In this document: in pieces, positions 11,214 through 21,140 of the stretch
Layout: each line of letters opens with the position of its first letter
Position numbering within the stretch: position 1 is the first letter of the stretch
NCBI GenBank assembly: GCA_039707465.1
Contig: CM077648.1
Location: 18,387,619 to 18,451,618 of the forward strand
Source of the DNA: Rhabdophis nuchalis
Lineage: Eukaryota > Chordata > Lepidosauria > Squamata > Natricidae
Direction: 5' to 3'
DNA: 64,000 nucleotides
Notes under the pieces: model-generated
The model's database searches: none
Told to the model about the DNA's origin: nothing
What the model saw: the letters and a program-made list of their open reading frames with translations, nothing else
Position numbers and translations under genes: made by a program

Positions 11214-12546
11214 AAAGACTATGGACAGGTTACGTGGGCGACTGCGAGCCACCACATGTTTATTGGACCCGTGTCCTTCCTGGTTTGTACTGGCATCCTG
11301 GGAGGTGACACGAGGCTGGCTCCAGGAGGTTGTCAACGCTTCTCTGAGTGAGGGTTTTTTGCCTGCCTCTCTTAAAGAGGCCATGGTGAGGCCCCTCCTG
11401 AAGAACCCCTCTCTGGACCCAGCTTTATTAGTCAACTATCGTCCCATCTCCAACTTTCCCTTCCTGGCGAAGGTTGTAGAGAGTGTGGTGGCACAACAGT
11501 TTCCCCGTCACTTGGAGGAAGTTGATTATCTGGACCCGCGCCAGTCCGGCTTCCGGCCCGGGCACAGCACCGAGACGGCATTGGTCGCGTTGGTAGATGA
11601 TCTCTGGAGGGCCAGAGATGGGGGTTGCTCCTCCATCCTGGTCCTATTAGACCTCTCAGTGGCTTTTGATACCATCGACCATGGTATCCTATTGCATCGG
11701 CTGGAGGGGTTGGGGGTGGGAGGCACCGTTTTGCGGTGGTTCTCCTCCTACCTCTCCGGTCGATCGCAATTTGTGTTGACAGGAGGGCAGAGGTTGACCT
11801 CTAGGCCCCTCACTTGTGGGGTGCCTCAGGGGTCGGTCCTCTCGCCACTCCTGTTCAACACATATATGAAGCCGCTGGGTGAGATCATCCGTGGTTTTGG
11901 GGTAGAGTACCACCTCTACACTGATGACACGCAGCTGTATATATCTACCCCAAACCACCCCAACGATGCCGTAGCGGTGATGTGTCAGTGCCTGGAAGCC
12001 GTGCGGGCCTGGATGGGAAGTAACAGACTCAGACTCAACCCGTCCAAGACCAAGTGGCTGTGGTTTCCGGCATCCCGGTACAACCAGTTGACTCCATCAC
12101 TGGCCATAGGGGACGATCACCTTACCCCTGTGGATGGGGCACGCAACATGGGCGTCCTCCTTGATGCCCGGCTGTCCATGGAAGATCAAGTGACAGCCGT
12201 GGCCAGGAGGGCGTTTTACCAGGTTCGCCTGGTCCGCCAGTTGCGTCCCCTATTGGATCGGGGTGCCCTTTGCACAGTCACTCATGCCCTCGTGACATCC
12301 CGGCTGGACTACTGCAACTCTCTCTACATGGGGCTCCCCTTGAGGTGCACCCGAAGGCTTCAGCTAGTCCAGAATGCAGCCGCGCGGGCAGTTATGGGAG
12401 CCTCTAGGTTCTCCCATGTAACACCACTCCTGCGTGAGCTGCACTGGCTGCCTGTCGTCTTTCGGGTGCGCTTCAAGGTGTTAGTTACCATCTTTAAAGC
12501 GCTCCATGGCACGGGACCTAGCTATCTGCGGGATCGCATTCTGATT
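11214..12546 (+). mobile_element. L2/CR1-clade LINE fragment, truncated at both ends
   Basis: GC-rich sequence that carries the reverse-transcriptase part of a LINE ORF2. It begins abruptly in coding sequence (5' truncation) and stops at about 12546 inside the C-terminal region. The rest of that region and the 3' UTR are seen in the related copies at 25150, 37722, 47606 and 50243. Loss of the 3' end cannot come from ordinary LINE truncation and implies a later deletion, break or insertion. Confidence 0.9.
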
Positions 12547-12564
12547 AATTTACTTTGGCATTGA
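11221..12564 (+). CDS. L2-type LINE reverse transcriptase, partial ORF2
   Basis: An open frame of 447 codons without a stop. It covers the reverse-transcriptase domain that copies LINE RNA into DNA at a nicked target. Motifs in order: NYRPIS (about 72-77), SGFRPGHSTETAL (109-121, typical of L2-like LINEs), LLDLSVAFDTIDH with the catalytic Asp at 144 and AFD at 148-150, GVPQGSVLSPLLF (200-212), YTDDTQLY with catalytic Asp 235 and 236, and LRLNPSKTKWLW near 275-286. The C-terminal part then shows DYCNSLYMGLPL and RRLQLVQNAAAR. The N-terminal endonuclease is missing and the C-terminus is replaced by unrelated codons from about 12547, so the product cannot be functional alone. The ATG is merely the first in frame. 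The uninterrupted frame suggests a fairly young insertion. Confidence 0.85.
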   Translation: MDRLRGRLRATTCLLDPCPSWFVLASWEVTRGWLQEVVNASLSEGFLPASLKEAMVRPLLKNPSLDPALLVNYRPISNFPFLAKVVESVVAQQFPRHLEEVDYLDPRQSGFRPGHSTETALVALVDDLWRARDGGCSSILVLLDLSVAFDTIDHGILLHRLEGLGVGGTVLRWFSSYLSGRSQFVLTGGQRLTSRPLTCGVPQGSVLSPLLFNTYMKPLGEIIRGFGVEYHLYTDDTQLYISTPNHPNDAVAVMCQCLEAVRAWMGSNRLRLNPSKTKWLWFPASRYNQLTPSLAIGDDHLTPVDGARNMGVLLDARLSMEDQVTAVARRAFYQVRLVRQLRPLLDRGALCTVTHALVTSRLDYCNSLYMGLPLRCTRRLQLVQNAAARAVMGASRFSHVTPLLRELHWLPVVFRVRFKVLVTIFKALHGTGPSYLRDRILINLLWH

Positions 12565-12751
12565 TTTTTCCAAAATCAAGAGGTTGTGAGTTCGATCCTA
12601 GGTAGTGGCAGATATTTCTCTTCCATCTTCTGCATGGAAAATGTGCCTTCTATAATTACTGAAATATCCTATTTGAAGGTATTATGCTCTTCACTTTCCA
12701 TCACACATGACCTTTATTTTATTTATTTGCTAACTAGCTAAACTATAATAC

Positions 12752-13008
12752 TACGATATTTTCCGAAAATAAGACAGAGTCTTATTTTCTTTTGAACACC
12801 AAAATAAGTGCTCAGCCTTATTTTCGGGGAGGTTTTATTACTTTTGAGGTGCAGGAGGATGTGAGCATGGTCACCTCATGGCTGCTGCTGTATTGCAATA
12901 TTTTGAGGGAGGGCTTATTTTGGGGGGAGGGCTTATTTTAGTGCATGGGCTCAAAAGCCCAATTGGGCTTATTATCTGGGGAGGTCTTATTTTCAGGGAA
13001 ACAGGGTA
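12752..13008. mobile_element. TA-flanked MITE, AAAATAAGAC type
   Basis: Left end TACGATATTTTCCG followed by AAAATAAGAC; right end GTCTTATTTTCAGGG followed by AAACAGGGTA. The ends are inverted repeats of about 24 bp. The interior repeats GGGCTTATTTT and GGAGGGCTTATTTT. No coding sequence. Same type as 60500-60965. Confidence 0.75.
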
Positions 13009-13588
13009 CTAATAATGCTTCCTTGAAACTGAGTTATCATGTTTCCTAGGAAGGAATGAAAATGAAAGGAAAGTTCATCCTTTAAGGAAAAGACCTGCAG
13101 GAAATTGTAGGTCAAAGACAATTTTGTATATGTTCCCATTACAATACATAACAGTAGGCTTATTTTTAAATATGTGGGTGTTTTTTTTTCCACTTTTCAC
13201 TATGAAACAATTACAAGGTAAGTATGCATGAGTATCTCCAGCTCCCGACTGGTCATGTTTGCTCAAGCATGCTGAGAAGATTCAAAGACTGGTAAAATAA
13301 ATAATGGATTACTTGGTAGTTTTACCAGTTGTGCTCCATCTTTCCGTTGGTGCTTCCCTCTGAAACTTTGAAGAAATAATGGATGAACTGCTAGCAGTAT
13401 AGCCAGTGTTATAGGTCAGAGATGAGCATATGTATGCACTGAATACCAAATATTCACAAGATCTATCCCTGATTACCTCAAATTATGCATGAAATATATT
13501 TGACTTAAAAATTAGGAAACATATAGAATTGGCAACAGAACGCTCCATTCAGTTGCCCCTACTCCACTCCAATGCAAGGGATTATGGG
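13009..13588. other. Unique DNA, nothing recognised
   Basis: No gene or repeat family is recognised. Confidence 0.5.
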
Positions 13589-13882
13589 CAGAGGTGCGTT
13601 GCTGCCAGTTTGGCCCAGTTTTGCTGAACCGGTAGTGGAATTTAGGCCTGGGTCACAGAACTGTAACCGACCCAGGCCTGACACGCCCCTGAACCAGTTC
13701 CTTTGATGTCACTTGGGTGCCACCATTTTGAATTTTGGTGACTGCACGTGTGCAGTTCATTGTAAATTGTTCTGCGCATGCGCGCAGAACAATTTAGATA
13801 GAACAGTGCATGTGTGCACAGCGCACGTCTTGCGTGTGGGTTGCGAACCAGCAGTAAAGCACGTGGGTTGCGAACCAGCTTA
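13589..13882. mobile_element. hAT-like element, diverged, with a central palindrome
   Basis: It starts CAGAGGTGCGTTGC and carries GAACCGGTAGTGG, GGCCTGGGTC and CCCCTGAACCAGTTCC, which match the intact hAT copy at 22628-22868. A perfect 15-bp inverted repeat surrounds ATGC at 13763-13796. The right end is degenerate (GCGAACCAGC twice) and I find no clean target duplication. Confidence 0.6.
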
Positions 13883-14928
13883 TTATGAGGTCATTAAAAG
13901 CCAAAAATAAATTAAAAAGCTTGTATCAAAAAAGTAATGCGGAAGAATAGGTGAAGTTGCCTTTTCTATCCATGCTCTCGATCCAGATAAGGCACACTTT
14001 TTATCAGTTCTGTTTAAAAGCTAGTTTGCAGACTCATACCAACATAGTTGTGCTAAGTAAAATGAAAACAGTGAAGTTATAAACATCAATATCCCCCCTT
14101 TTGATACCTTTCATAGCAGCACCAGTCAGACACTGTCCTAGAGTAAATGGATCGATAATCCATTTAATGCAATCATCCCGGCGTGTTAAATAAACTCTCC
14201 TTCTCTTACTCCAAAAATTACAACTTGGCAGCAACTGTTATAGGGTTTCCGAGGGCTATAGCCAAGGCTTTAGAAAGTGCTTCAGTTTTATCTGAGGATG
14301 GCAATTGGTTTATAATACGATGACATTACTATACATGTGGGAATCTGTTACCAAGTAGCACAACAAGTTTAAGATCATCCAGGGCATAGAAGCTCTTATT
14401 TATACTTGTTGACCTTTAGCCTGATTAAATTGGAAGAAGTAAATTGCCAGGGGTAAATTTTTGTGGTTTATAAAGCATGAGAAGTACTGAATCTGCAAAT
14501 GTTTCTCTAATTACTCCAGCCACGTTGTGTAATATGCATACTGACTTGGCCAATTGCGAACTCTGGCAAAAGTAACGTTCATTTAACATCCTCAATACTT
14601 GCAAATGTACGTATTCACCACACTTGCAACAAACCAAAGTCCTCATAACACGATAAGAAACATTTCCATAAGGCAGGAGATAAAGTTTTAGGTCAGCCAC
14701 CTATTCAGAGTTGCAATGCTGCTGCAACCAAAGGATCAGTCTGAACCATAATAATGTAAAATGAGGATACTTGCGTTGGGATGTCATGACACCAACTCTG
14801 TTCACTCAACATTTGCATTGCAACAATGCAGCCAAGTTCATAAAGGACAAAGTTTATTCCACTCTTTACAGATGTTTATTTGTTGTTATCCATTCGTGCA
14901 ATGGATAACAACCATTTGTTTAGTTGTT
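13883..14928. other. Unique DNA with one short palindrome
   Basis: No gene or repeat family is recognised. A perfect inverted repeat with 13-bp arms (GTTGTTATCCATT at 14882-14894, complement at 14900-14912) stands just before the foldback element. Confidence 0.5.
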
Positions 14929-14936
14929 ATCTATTC

Positions 14937-15168
14937 CAGGGGTCTCCAACCTTTGCAACTTTAAGTCTGAAGGACTTCAGCTCCCAGAGTTCTCCAGCCA
15001 GCTTTGCTGGCTGGAGAATTCTAGGAGCTGAAGTTAAAGTTGCAAAGGTTGGGGACCCCTGTGTTTAAGTACTACATAGGCTGCTAAATCAGAATCAGCT
15101 TTGCTGGCTGGAGAAGTCTGGGAGCTGAAGTCCTTCAGACTTAAAGTTGCAAAGGTTGGAGACCCCTG
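14937..15168. mobile_element. Rearranged foldback hAT MITE with three arms
   Basis: A complete 125-bp foldback (14937-15061, CAGGGGTCTCC...GGGGACCCCTG) is followed by a 34-bp unrelated spacer (15062-15095) and then a second copy of the right arm (15096-15168). The 8-bp target duplication ATCTATTC flanks the whole 232-bp structure (14929-14936, 15169-15176), not the first foldback. The structure was therefore either inserted as a unit or rearranged after insertion. Confidence 0.85.
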
Positions 15169-15176
15169 ATCTATTC

Positions 15177-15440
15177 AGTTATGTCCGGCTGTTGGATTTT
15201 CTATGGGCCAGGTTTCTCCACATCTTCCAATCTTGCACTACTTCTTTGAATTGTTCTGTGCTCTGGCTGATTTCATGCTTAGATGATGTCCAGGCACCAG
15301 GGTCTTTGGCGGTGATCTGATTTTCGTTTTAACATTAACTCTTCCAAACACAATTGCTTTCTCCAGTGAATCCTTCCACATGACACAGCCAAAAAGTTGT
15401 GTAGTTATCCTTAAATAACATTTCGTCCAAAATAATCTGA
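15177..15440 (-). pseudogene. Possible LINE ORF2 C-terminal remnant
   Basis: On the minus strand the region reads, with stops and shifts, as a KDSLEKAIVFG-like stretch followed by a GRCGET..-like tail. That resembles the C-terminal tail of RTE-type LINE proteins (compare DSLEKSLMLG in the Bov-B copy at 34057-34386). The match is short and degraded. Confidence 0.35.
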
Positions 15441-15520
15441 GAATTTGGACAATATATGATTATCTGGTGTCACAGGGTCCTTTTATCTATATGCAATTCA
15501 GTGAGCTCCACACCTTAGAG

Positions 15521-16061
15521 CAGTGATGGCTAACCTTTTTGTTGTTGGGTGCCAAAAATGCAAGGGCGTGTGCACAATAGCGCACGTGTGTGCCGGCACT
15601 CATAATGCAAAGCACGTCACCACATGTGCATTCGAGCAACACCCCCCCCCCGCCTCACACACTCCCCCCAGCTTTCCACACTACTCGCCTTCAAGTTGAG
15701 CTTGATATTTCCTCTGGAGGGCCAGGAGAGACCATTTTTGCCCTCTCCAGGCACCAGGAACGCTTCCGGAGGACAAACTTCTGGTTGGCCCATTGGGGCC
15801 CATTTTCTGCCCTCCCTAGGCTCTGGAGGCCCTCCAGAAACCTGAAACAGATCATTTATGAACTTCTGATTAGCCTGTTGGGCCTGTATTTCATCTGCCC
15901 CAGGCTCCGGAGGCTTTCCTGAAGTCTGGGGAATGTGAAAATGGCCCCAGCCCTCCAGAAGGCCGAAAATCAGCTGGTCAGCAAGCGCATGTGCATTGGA
16001 GCTGACAGCTTGTGCGCCAGCAGATATAGGTGGTACACATGGCATAGGTTCGCCAATACAG
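15521..16061. mobile_element. hAT non-autonomous element (CAGTGATGGC type)
   Basis: The start CAGTGATGGCTAACC and the right part GGCATAGGTTCGCCA match 17794-18280 and 36665-37036. The final bases AATACAG are diverged from ATCACTG. The flanking octamers CCTTAGAG and CCCTAGGG agree at 6 of 8. The interior has CTCCGGAGGC and CCTCCAGA blocks that repeat in both orientations. Confidence 0.75.
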
Positions 16062-16069
16062 CCCTAGGG

Positions 16070-17611
16070 AACCCAGTCCAGATTACTTGGCTTTAGGCAA
16101 CCCACACATACATTCTCAGAACCCTTCAATGCCGACTGTTCCACAACCACTATCAAATCTCAACAGCATGCCAAACCCAACTGCTAAACAACAGGGCTGG
16201 CTGGGGGAGAAGTCTTAAAGATGCTAGCTTATCTCAGGCAGCTTGTCTTCTCTCATCTGGTTCAATTTCAAATAAGTTTATTTTGGCACATGTATTAAAA
16301 TATATCTAGTTTTAAGTCAAACTTTTGGTGGCGGCTATGACAATCTGCACAAGCAAAGCCTTTGCCTAATTTTTATCCTTTTTTTCATAGTAGTAGCAAA
16401 ATTTGTTCCATCACTACTTCCTACTTTACAAGTTTTGTGGGTCCAGTACTTGATCTTTCTTAATGAAGTCTTAAACAACACACACACACACACCCTCATA
16501 CTCTGTTTCTTTCTTTATTCTTCTTTTGTTACTTTCCTTCACAGGTTATCTCCATCAAATCTCAATTCTACACGTCATCCAAGTGACATTTAGAATTCAA
16601 CTCATTTTTAGACCACACTTTCACCACGACCTGCCAAATCCATAGAATCGACTCCATTTTCTCCTTTGGGAATTACAATTGGCCTGTGTATATTGTTCTC
16701 TTTCTCTGTTTGCTTCATGGTTCTGCATAATAACTGTATTTATTTGAGTTTATTTAACTTGGGTTTGTATCCAAGCTATGGGTGATCAAGAAAATAGCAT
16801 ATTGGCAAGAAAGTCAAAATTTCTGAGAAAGAAAAAGAAATCAATGTAGTATCCAAATAGATTTATTTTTTTTACATTACTGAGAAGATTGAGAAAAGGG
16901 GCGAGTTTAAAATATGCAAATAACATACAGAAGAAGGATTTGTTTGTTTTATACTACCTCAGAGAATGAAACGTTTCTACATGAATATGTTTGACAACCC
17001 ATAATTATTTTTTGGTGAGATGCTGAGAGTACAATGGAAGAAAATTTGTTAATATTTTTGAAGCATATCATCAGCTAGAATAGGCTTTTTACCTCTTTTT
17101 CCTTACTTACGTACTGCAATTTTTTAGAATAAATAGAAGAAACAAACAATGTATAATAAAGGTCACTCATTTCTTTCCTGAGTCCTCCTCCACATCTTGT
17201 CTTTTTTGTCCCTAACCAAAAAAAAAATCTGTGATAACAGTCATTTCAGGTAATTGAACAATTTAGTATTGAACTAGTTTCTTACCTTAGAAAAGGACCT
17301 TGGCGAGTTATTTGTAAACAACAGCTGACTTCTTCACTGAATCTAATGGAATTATTACAGTGTGCTATGCTGAATGATGATCTATTTTAATTCCCGCTAT
17401 GGCCCTTTTTCTACACTTTGAAATAGATCCCAGAAATTCAATTCAAATTTGGAAGCGCAATCATTGGTAGTGTTGTCAACTTCTAATGTTGATATAATGT
17501 CTTGGTAAAACAATTCTCCAGCTCCTGACTCACTAGATTGGATAGAAAGGACTCTAGAATTTTAAACTCATAAAGGCATGTATGAGCTGTTTTAGGCCTT
17601 TATGGAGTGAA
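16070..17611. other. Unique DNA with a short (CA)n
   Basis: No gene or repeat family is recognised. A CA run stands at about 16479-16494. Confidence 0.5.
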
Positions 17612-17735
17612 GAGATAATTGCAGGTGGAACATCGTGGGCAGTGGGCGTGCATGTGTGCGCAGCGTGTGTACAAGTGGTGGACGCCCGGCCCCATCGCAG
17701 CATACCAGTTCCGACGGGATCCGGAACCCACCATT
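17612..17735. mobile_element. hAT element fragment, right half
   Basis: The block CCATCGCAGCATACCAGTT, CGACGGGATCCGG and AACCCACCATTG matches the right end of the intact element at 54904-55168. The left half is absent. Confidence 0.65.
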
Positions 17736-17793
17736 GACAAAGACATACAAAAAGCCTTGAAAATACGATGTTCCATTGTTTGTCTTTATAGTG

Positions 17794-18280
17794 CAGTGAT
17801 GGCGAACCTATGGCACGCGTGCCACAGTTGACACGCGGAGCCATTTGGCAGGGCACGCAAGGCGTTGCCCTGTCAGCTGGCCAGCACACATGCATGTGCT
17901 GGCCAGCTTATTTAGCCATTTTTAAAGCCATTTTTTGCCCTCCCCAGGCTTTATAGGAGCTTCCGGTTTGCTCGTAGTGTCATTTTTAGTCCTCCGGAGG
18001 CTTCAGGGAAGCTCCTGAAGCCTCTGGAGGGCCTCTGGGGGGTCAGCGGGAGCTGTTTACACCCTCCCCAGGCTCCTATAAAGCCTCTGGAGCCTGGGGA
18101 GAGTGAAAAAAACATAAAATATGTTATGGAGGCCTGCCCCTAAAAATAGGGGCAGGCCCCCATAATACACACATGCGTACTAGGGGGGGCACATTGCATT
18201 ATGGGTGCAGCATGATGGCACACGACCCCCCTGCGCTCCCCCCTTATGGCACGTGAGCCTAAAAAGGTTCTCCATCGCTG
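17794..18280. mobile_element. hAT non-autonomous element, 487 bp
   Basis: It starts CAGTGATGGCGAACC and ends GGTTCTCCATCGCTG with a perfect duplication TTATAGTG (17786-17793, 18281-18288). The interior has self-complementary blocks built from CCTCCGGAGGC-like and CTCCCCAGGCT-like motifs. No transposase. Relatives: 15521 and 36665. Confidence 0.9.
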
Positions 18281-18288
18281 TTATAGTG

Positions 18289-18715
18289 CCACCACTGCGA
18301 ATTCATTTGTCAAGCCCTGAAATAGTGTCTAATATCTATATTGTAATGACACAATAGAATGGAGTAAAGATCTTTGTTCTTGATCGGCATATATCATTTC
18401 CTCAAATAATACCTAGAAATTCATCAAAACTCACATGCTTTGTACATATAAGAGTTCTTGCATGTTTCCTTCAAGGGCATCTTCCTTACCTTTACAGCAT
18501 GGTATCAAAAGAATTACATTACTTTCCTTGGAAATCCCATAACTACCGGTAGGTATAGGTTGTGATGGCAAGCATTGGTACAAGCAATCATCAGAAGTCA
18601 AGCTTGACTTGATTTGAAGGTATCTAAAACCACTTCTCTTTCATGTGGTTATCTAACTGTTAGATGCAAAAGCATTTCTAACATTAATGTGTACTAAGAC
18701 ATATCCCAAAGGTGC
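18289..18715. other. Unique DNA, nothing recognised
   Basis: No gene or repeat family is recognised. Confidence 0.5.
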
Positions 18716-18844
18716 TTTTTTACAAGAGGCAACTAGACTTTCTGGTTTTTCTTTGAAGATGTTTCGCTTCTCATCCAAGAAGCTTCTTCAGCTCTGACTG
18801 GACGGTGGGGAATGGAAGGATTTATACTCCTTGCAGACAGCTGG

Positions 18845-19060
18845 TCATCTGCATTCTTTTAGTGGGCTATTAAGGTCACCTGGAGATTTGTCTGTGTCAC
18901 CGGGGTCACCTGAGTGGTGCAAATGGGTGTGGAGCCTTCTTGGAACCATTGGAAGGACTGTGTTGTATATTGAAGATAGATGATGTTGTATCCCTCCCCT
19001 TCTGTTGAGAGTGGGCTGTTCAGTTTTGACATAAATAGCTTCTTTAACCCCTCTTTCAAA
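18845..19060 (-). pseudogene. GIY-YIG endonuclease C-terminus of a Penelope-like element
   Basis: The minus-strand frame is open over the last 70 or so codons. It contains EDHLFERGVKEAIYVKTE and PTLNRRGGIQHHLS. The VKEAIY..K..PTLNR pattern is like the end of the GIY-YIG nuclease domain that PLEs carry after their reverse transcriptase, where it nicks target DNA. The GIY and YIG residues themselves and the whole reverse transcriptase are missing. The frame stops at 18845 after a hydrophilic tail (GDPGDTDKSPGDL). Assignment rests on remembered family pattern. Confidence 0.6.
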
Positions 19061-19077
19061 CAAGTGGTCCTCTAAAT

Positions 19078-19214
19078 CAGGGGTCTCCAACCTTTGCAAC
19101 TTTAGGTCTGAAGGACTTCAGCTCCCAGAATTCTCCAGCCAGCTCAAAGCTGGCTGGAGAAGTCTGGGAGCTGAAGTCCTTCAGACTTAAAGTTGCAAAG
19201 GTTGGAGACCCCTG
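19078..19214. mobile_element. Foldback hAT MITE, 137 bp
   Basis: Starts CAGGGGTCTCCAACC and ends with the complement GGTTGGAGACCCCTG; the arms are nearly perfect and meet at the GCTCAAAGC loop near 19144. The target duplication CTCTAAAT is perfect (19070-19077, 19215-19222). It sits inside the PLE, so it is younger. Confidence 0.92.
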
Positions 19215-19272
19215 CTCTAAATCATTCTATTCCAGGCAGAGCTGAAGATGTCTTCAAAGAAAAACCACTAAA

Positions 19273-19305
19273 TTTACTGTTGTAAGTCAAGGACTACCTG
19301 TATAT
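19273..19305. mobile_element. End fragment of a GGACTACCTGTA-type MITE
   Basis: The string TTGTAAGTCAAGGACTACC equals the terminus of the larger element at 42228-42600. Only this end is present. Confidence 0.45.
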
Positions 19306-20278
19306 CTGTGTATGCATGGTCTTCTCTCTCTCTCTCTCTCCGTCCCTCTCCCTCTCCCTCCCTCAACCTGTGTGTTTGTGTGTTAAAATCTATTCTACTC
19401 AATATAGAACTTATTTATATATTAGATGAGCCACAGGGGGGGAATTTAAAGAGGTATTGAAGCCACATCCATCATGTACATATATAATAATAATTATTGG
19501 ATTATTGATCTATGTATCACTGAGTAATATGCATTGTGAGTGTTAAAGTAAACTTTCACAGAGGCTTCTTTGTTAAACATATACATTTTAAAATCTTATT
19601 TGGTCTGAAGATAGGTGATCCTATAACATTGGCGATTTTGAAAAAAATAAAGCTTGACATATTTTAAATGTGTAAATTAACCATCTGTTATTGGATGCTT
19701 AGAGGCATTTGATCAGAATTTTTGTTTTGTTTGGAATGCTAGAATGCCCTGTAATATTTAATATGTATGAGCCAACACATTAGCTACGGCATCAATAAGC
19801 AGAGAGTATCATTTTACATATTTCCATTTCTAAAGTTTGATAGCATATTTAGGTTAAGGACATGAAAGATAATTATATTTTGTGGAAAACATCGTCCAAA
19901 TTGGTGTTTGTCTGATTCTGTTGCATGAAACAAGATAGCTGTTATTTATTAATGAAGCTGAATTTATTCTAAAACCAAACAAAGAGCAACACAGGCAAAG
20001 ATAATCGCAAATGGATGGCTGCTGAAATTTTTGGAAAAAGAGAATTTACTGTATCAGATTATCTGCCTCAGTGTGATTTTCCTCCCCTTGTGTCATAGAC
20101 TAAAAGGTTAGCATAAACGAAAGCTGAAGAGAAACTCAAAATGTAGCTTTTCTGATCAAGTATTCTCTAATGACTGCAATTCATGGAATTCCTAATTAAG
20201 AAAACTGAGGCTTTGGTGCCATCTTTGAACAGTTTTGGACAGTGCAGAGAGACAGTCTTATAACAAACTATGTGTAGG
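19306..20278. other. Unique DNA with a (TC)n run
   Basis: A pyrimidine run of CT units covers about 19320-19363. Otherwise no gene or repeat family is recognised. Confidence 0.5.
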
Positions 20279-20603
20279 AAAGAAAGAAAACAGAAAAAGA
20301 AAGGAAAGGAAAGAGAAAAGAAAAGAGAGAAAGAGAGAGAAGAGTGGGAAGAAGATGGATGGAAGGAAGGAGGGAAGAAGAAAGAAAGGAAGAAAGAAAG
20401 GAAGAAAGAAAGAAAGAGAGAGAGAGAGTGAAGAGAGAAAGAGAGAGAAGAGTGGGAAGAAGATGGATGGAAGGAAGGAGGGAAGAAGAAAGAAAGAAAG
20501 AAAGAAAGAAAGGAAAGAGAGAGAAGAGTGGGAAGAAGATGGATGGAAGGAAGGAGGGAAGAAAAAGAAAGAAAGAAAGAAAGAAAGAGAAAGAAAGAAA
20601 GAA
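20279..20603. repeat. Purine-only GA-rich satellite with a higher-order unit
   Basis: About 325 bp in which one strand is almost only G and A. Inside the AAAG/GAGA background, a unit starting AGAGTGGGAAGAAGATGG and continuing ATGGAAGGAAGGAGGG occurs three times (20341, 20449, 20525). The long open frames across it are artefacts of the composition. Confidence 0.9.
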
Positions 20604-20823
20604 CGTTTTCTGTATAAAATACATTTCCATTGTCATTGCATGCTATTATTTTCCCCAAAATTAATGGGGTTCTTTCAGATAATTTAATGCAATTACTTTT
20701 TAATCATCACTGCCCATATATGGCATGAATCCTTCACTTATTCCTGAAGCTGATAATCTAATAGTCAAATAATGTCAATCTAATCCAATTATAACGATCA
20801 ATTAATATGACACATATATATGA

Positions 20824-20993
20824 ATTGTTTCATGGCATCCAAGGAAGCGTCCACATCTGTGCAGGGGCTCCGCATGCACTTAGCCTTAAAAAATGGCCTA
20901 AATTGGATACCGTAGTGGGTGGGTTGGGCCACCCGCCATTTCCACTACCAGTTTGAGCAAACTGGTCAGAACCGGCAGAATACCACCTCTGAT
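20824..20993. mobile_element. hAT element fragment
   Basis: The right part TTTCCACTACCAGTTTGAGC, GAACCGGCAGAATAC and CACCTCTG matches the end of 37270-37490 and the CAGAGGTGGTATTC termini of other hAT copies. The left end is unclear and I find no convincing duplication. Confidence 0.5.
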
Positions 20994-21057
20994 TGTATAC
21001 TCTTGTGCTTGCCTTAAGCTTGATGAGGTTGAATAAGCTGAAAATAAATCTAGGCAA

Positions 21058-21140
21058 GTTTATTTATTTATTTATTTATTAATTATTTAAATTTCTATAC
21101 CGCCCTTCTCCCTTCCGGGATTCAGGGCGGTGTACAGGCA
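21058..21140 (-). mobile_element. L2/CR1 LINE 3' tail, very short
   Basis: A (TTTA)n run followed by TTTCTATACCGCCCTTCTCC and GGGCGGTGTACAG. This is the complement of the 3' end seen in the longer L2 copies. Only about 80 bp was inserted. Confidence 0.8.

Larger units (their letters stand above)
18716..19270 (-). mobile_element. Penelope-like element (PLE), 3' part
   Basis: On the minus strand a coding remnant (18845-19060) is followed by about 60 bp and then a terminal region with CTGAAGA, AAGCTTCTTGGATGAG and GAAAC. A shortened inverted copy of the terminal region (GAGCTGAAG followed by ATGTCTTCAAAG) stands at about 19240-19265. Foldback MITE 19078-19214 interrupts it. Inverted or tandem terminal repeats are typical of PLEs. 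Confidence 0.65.

Noticed and set aside
12575..12612. B-box-like GTTGTGAGTTCGATCCTAGG
   Set aside because: A single weak box with no A box, no body and no second copy. Not enough for a SINE call.
20235..20687. Long open frames rich in Lys, Arg and Glu or in Ser, Phe and Leu
   Set aside because: They are produced by the GA-rich repeat in every frame and have no codon structure.
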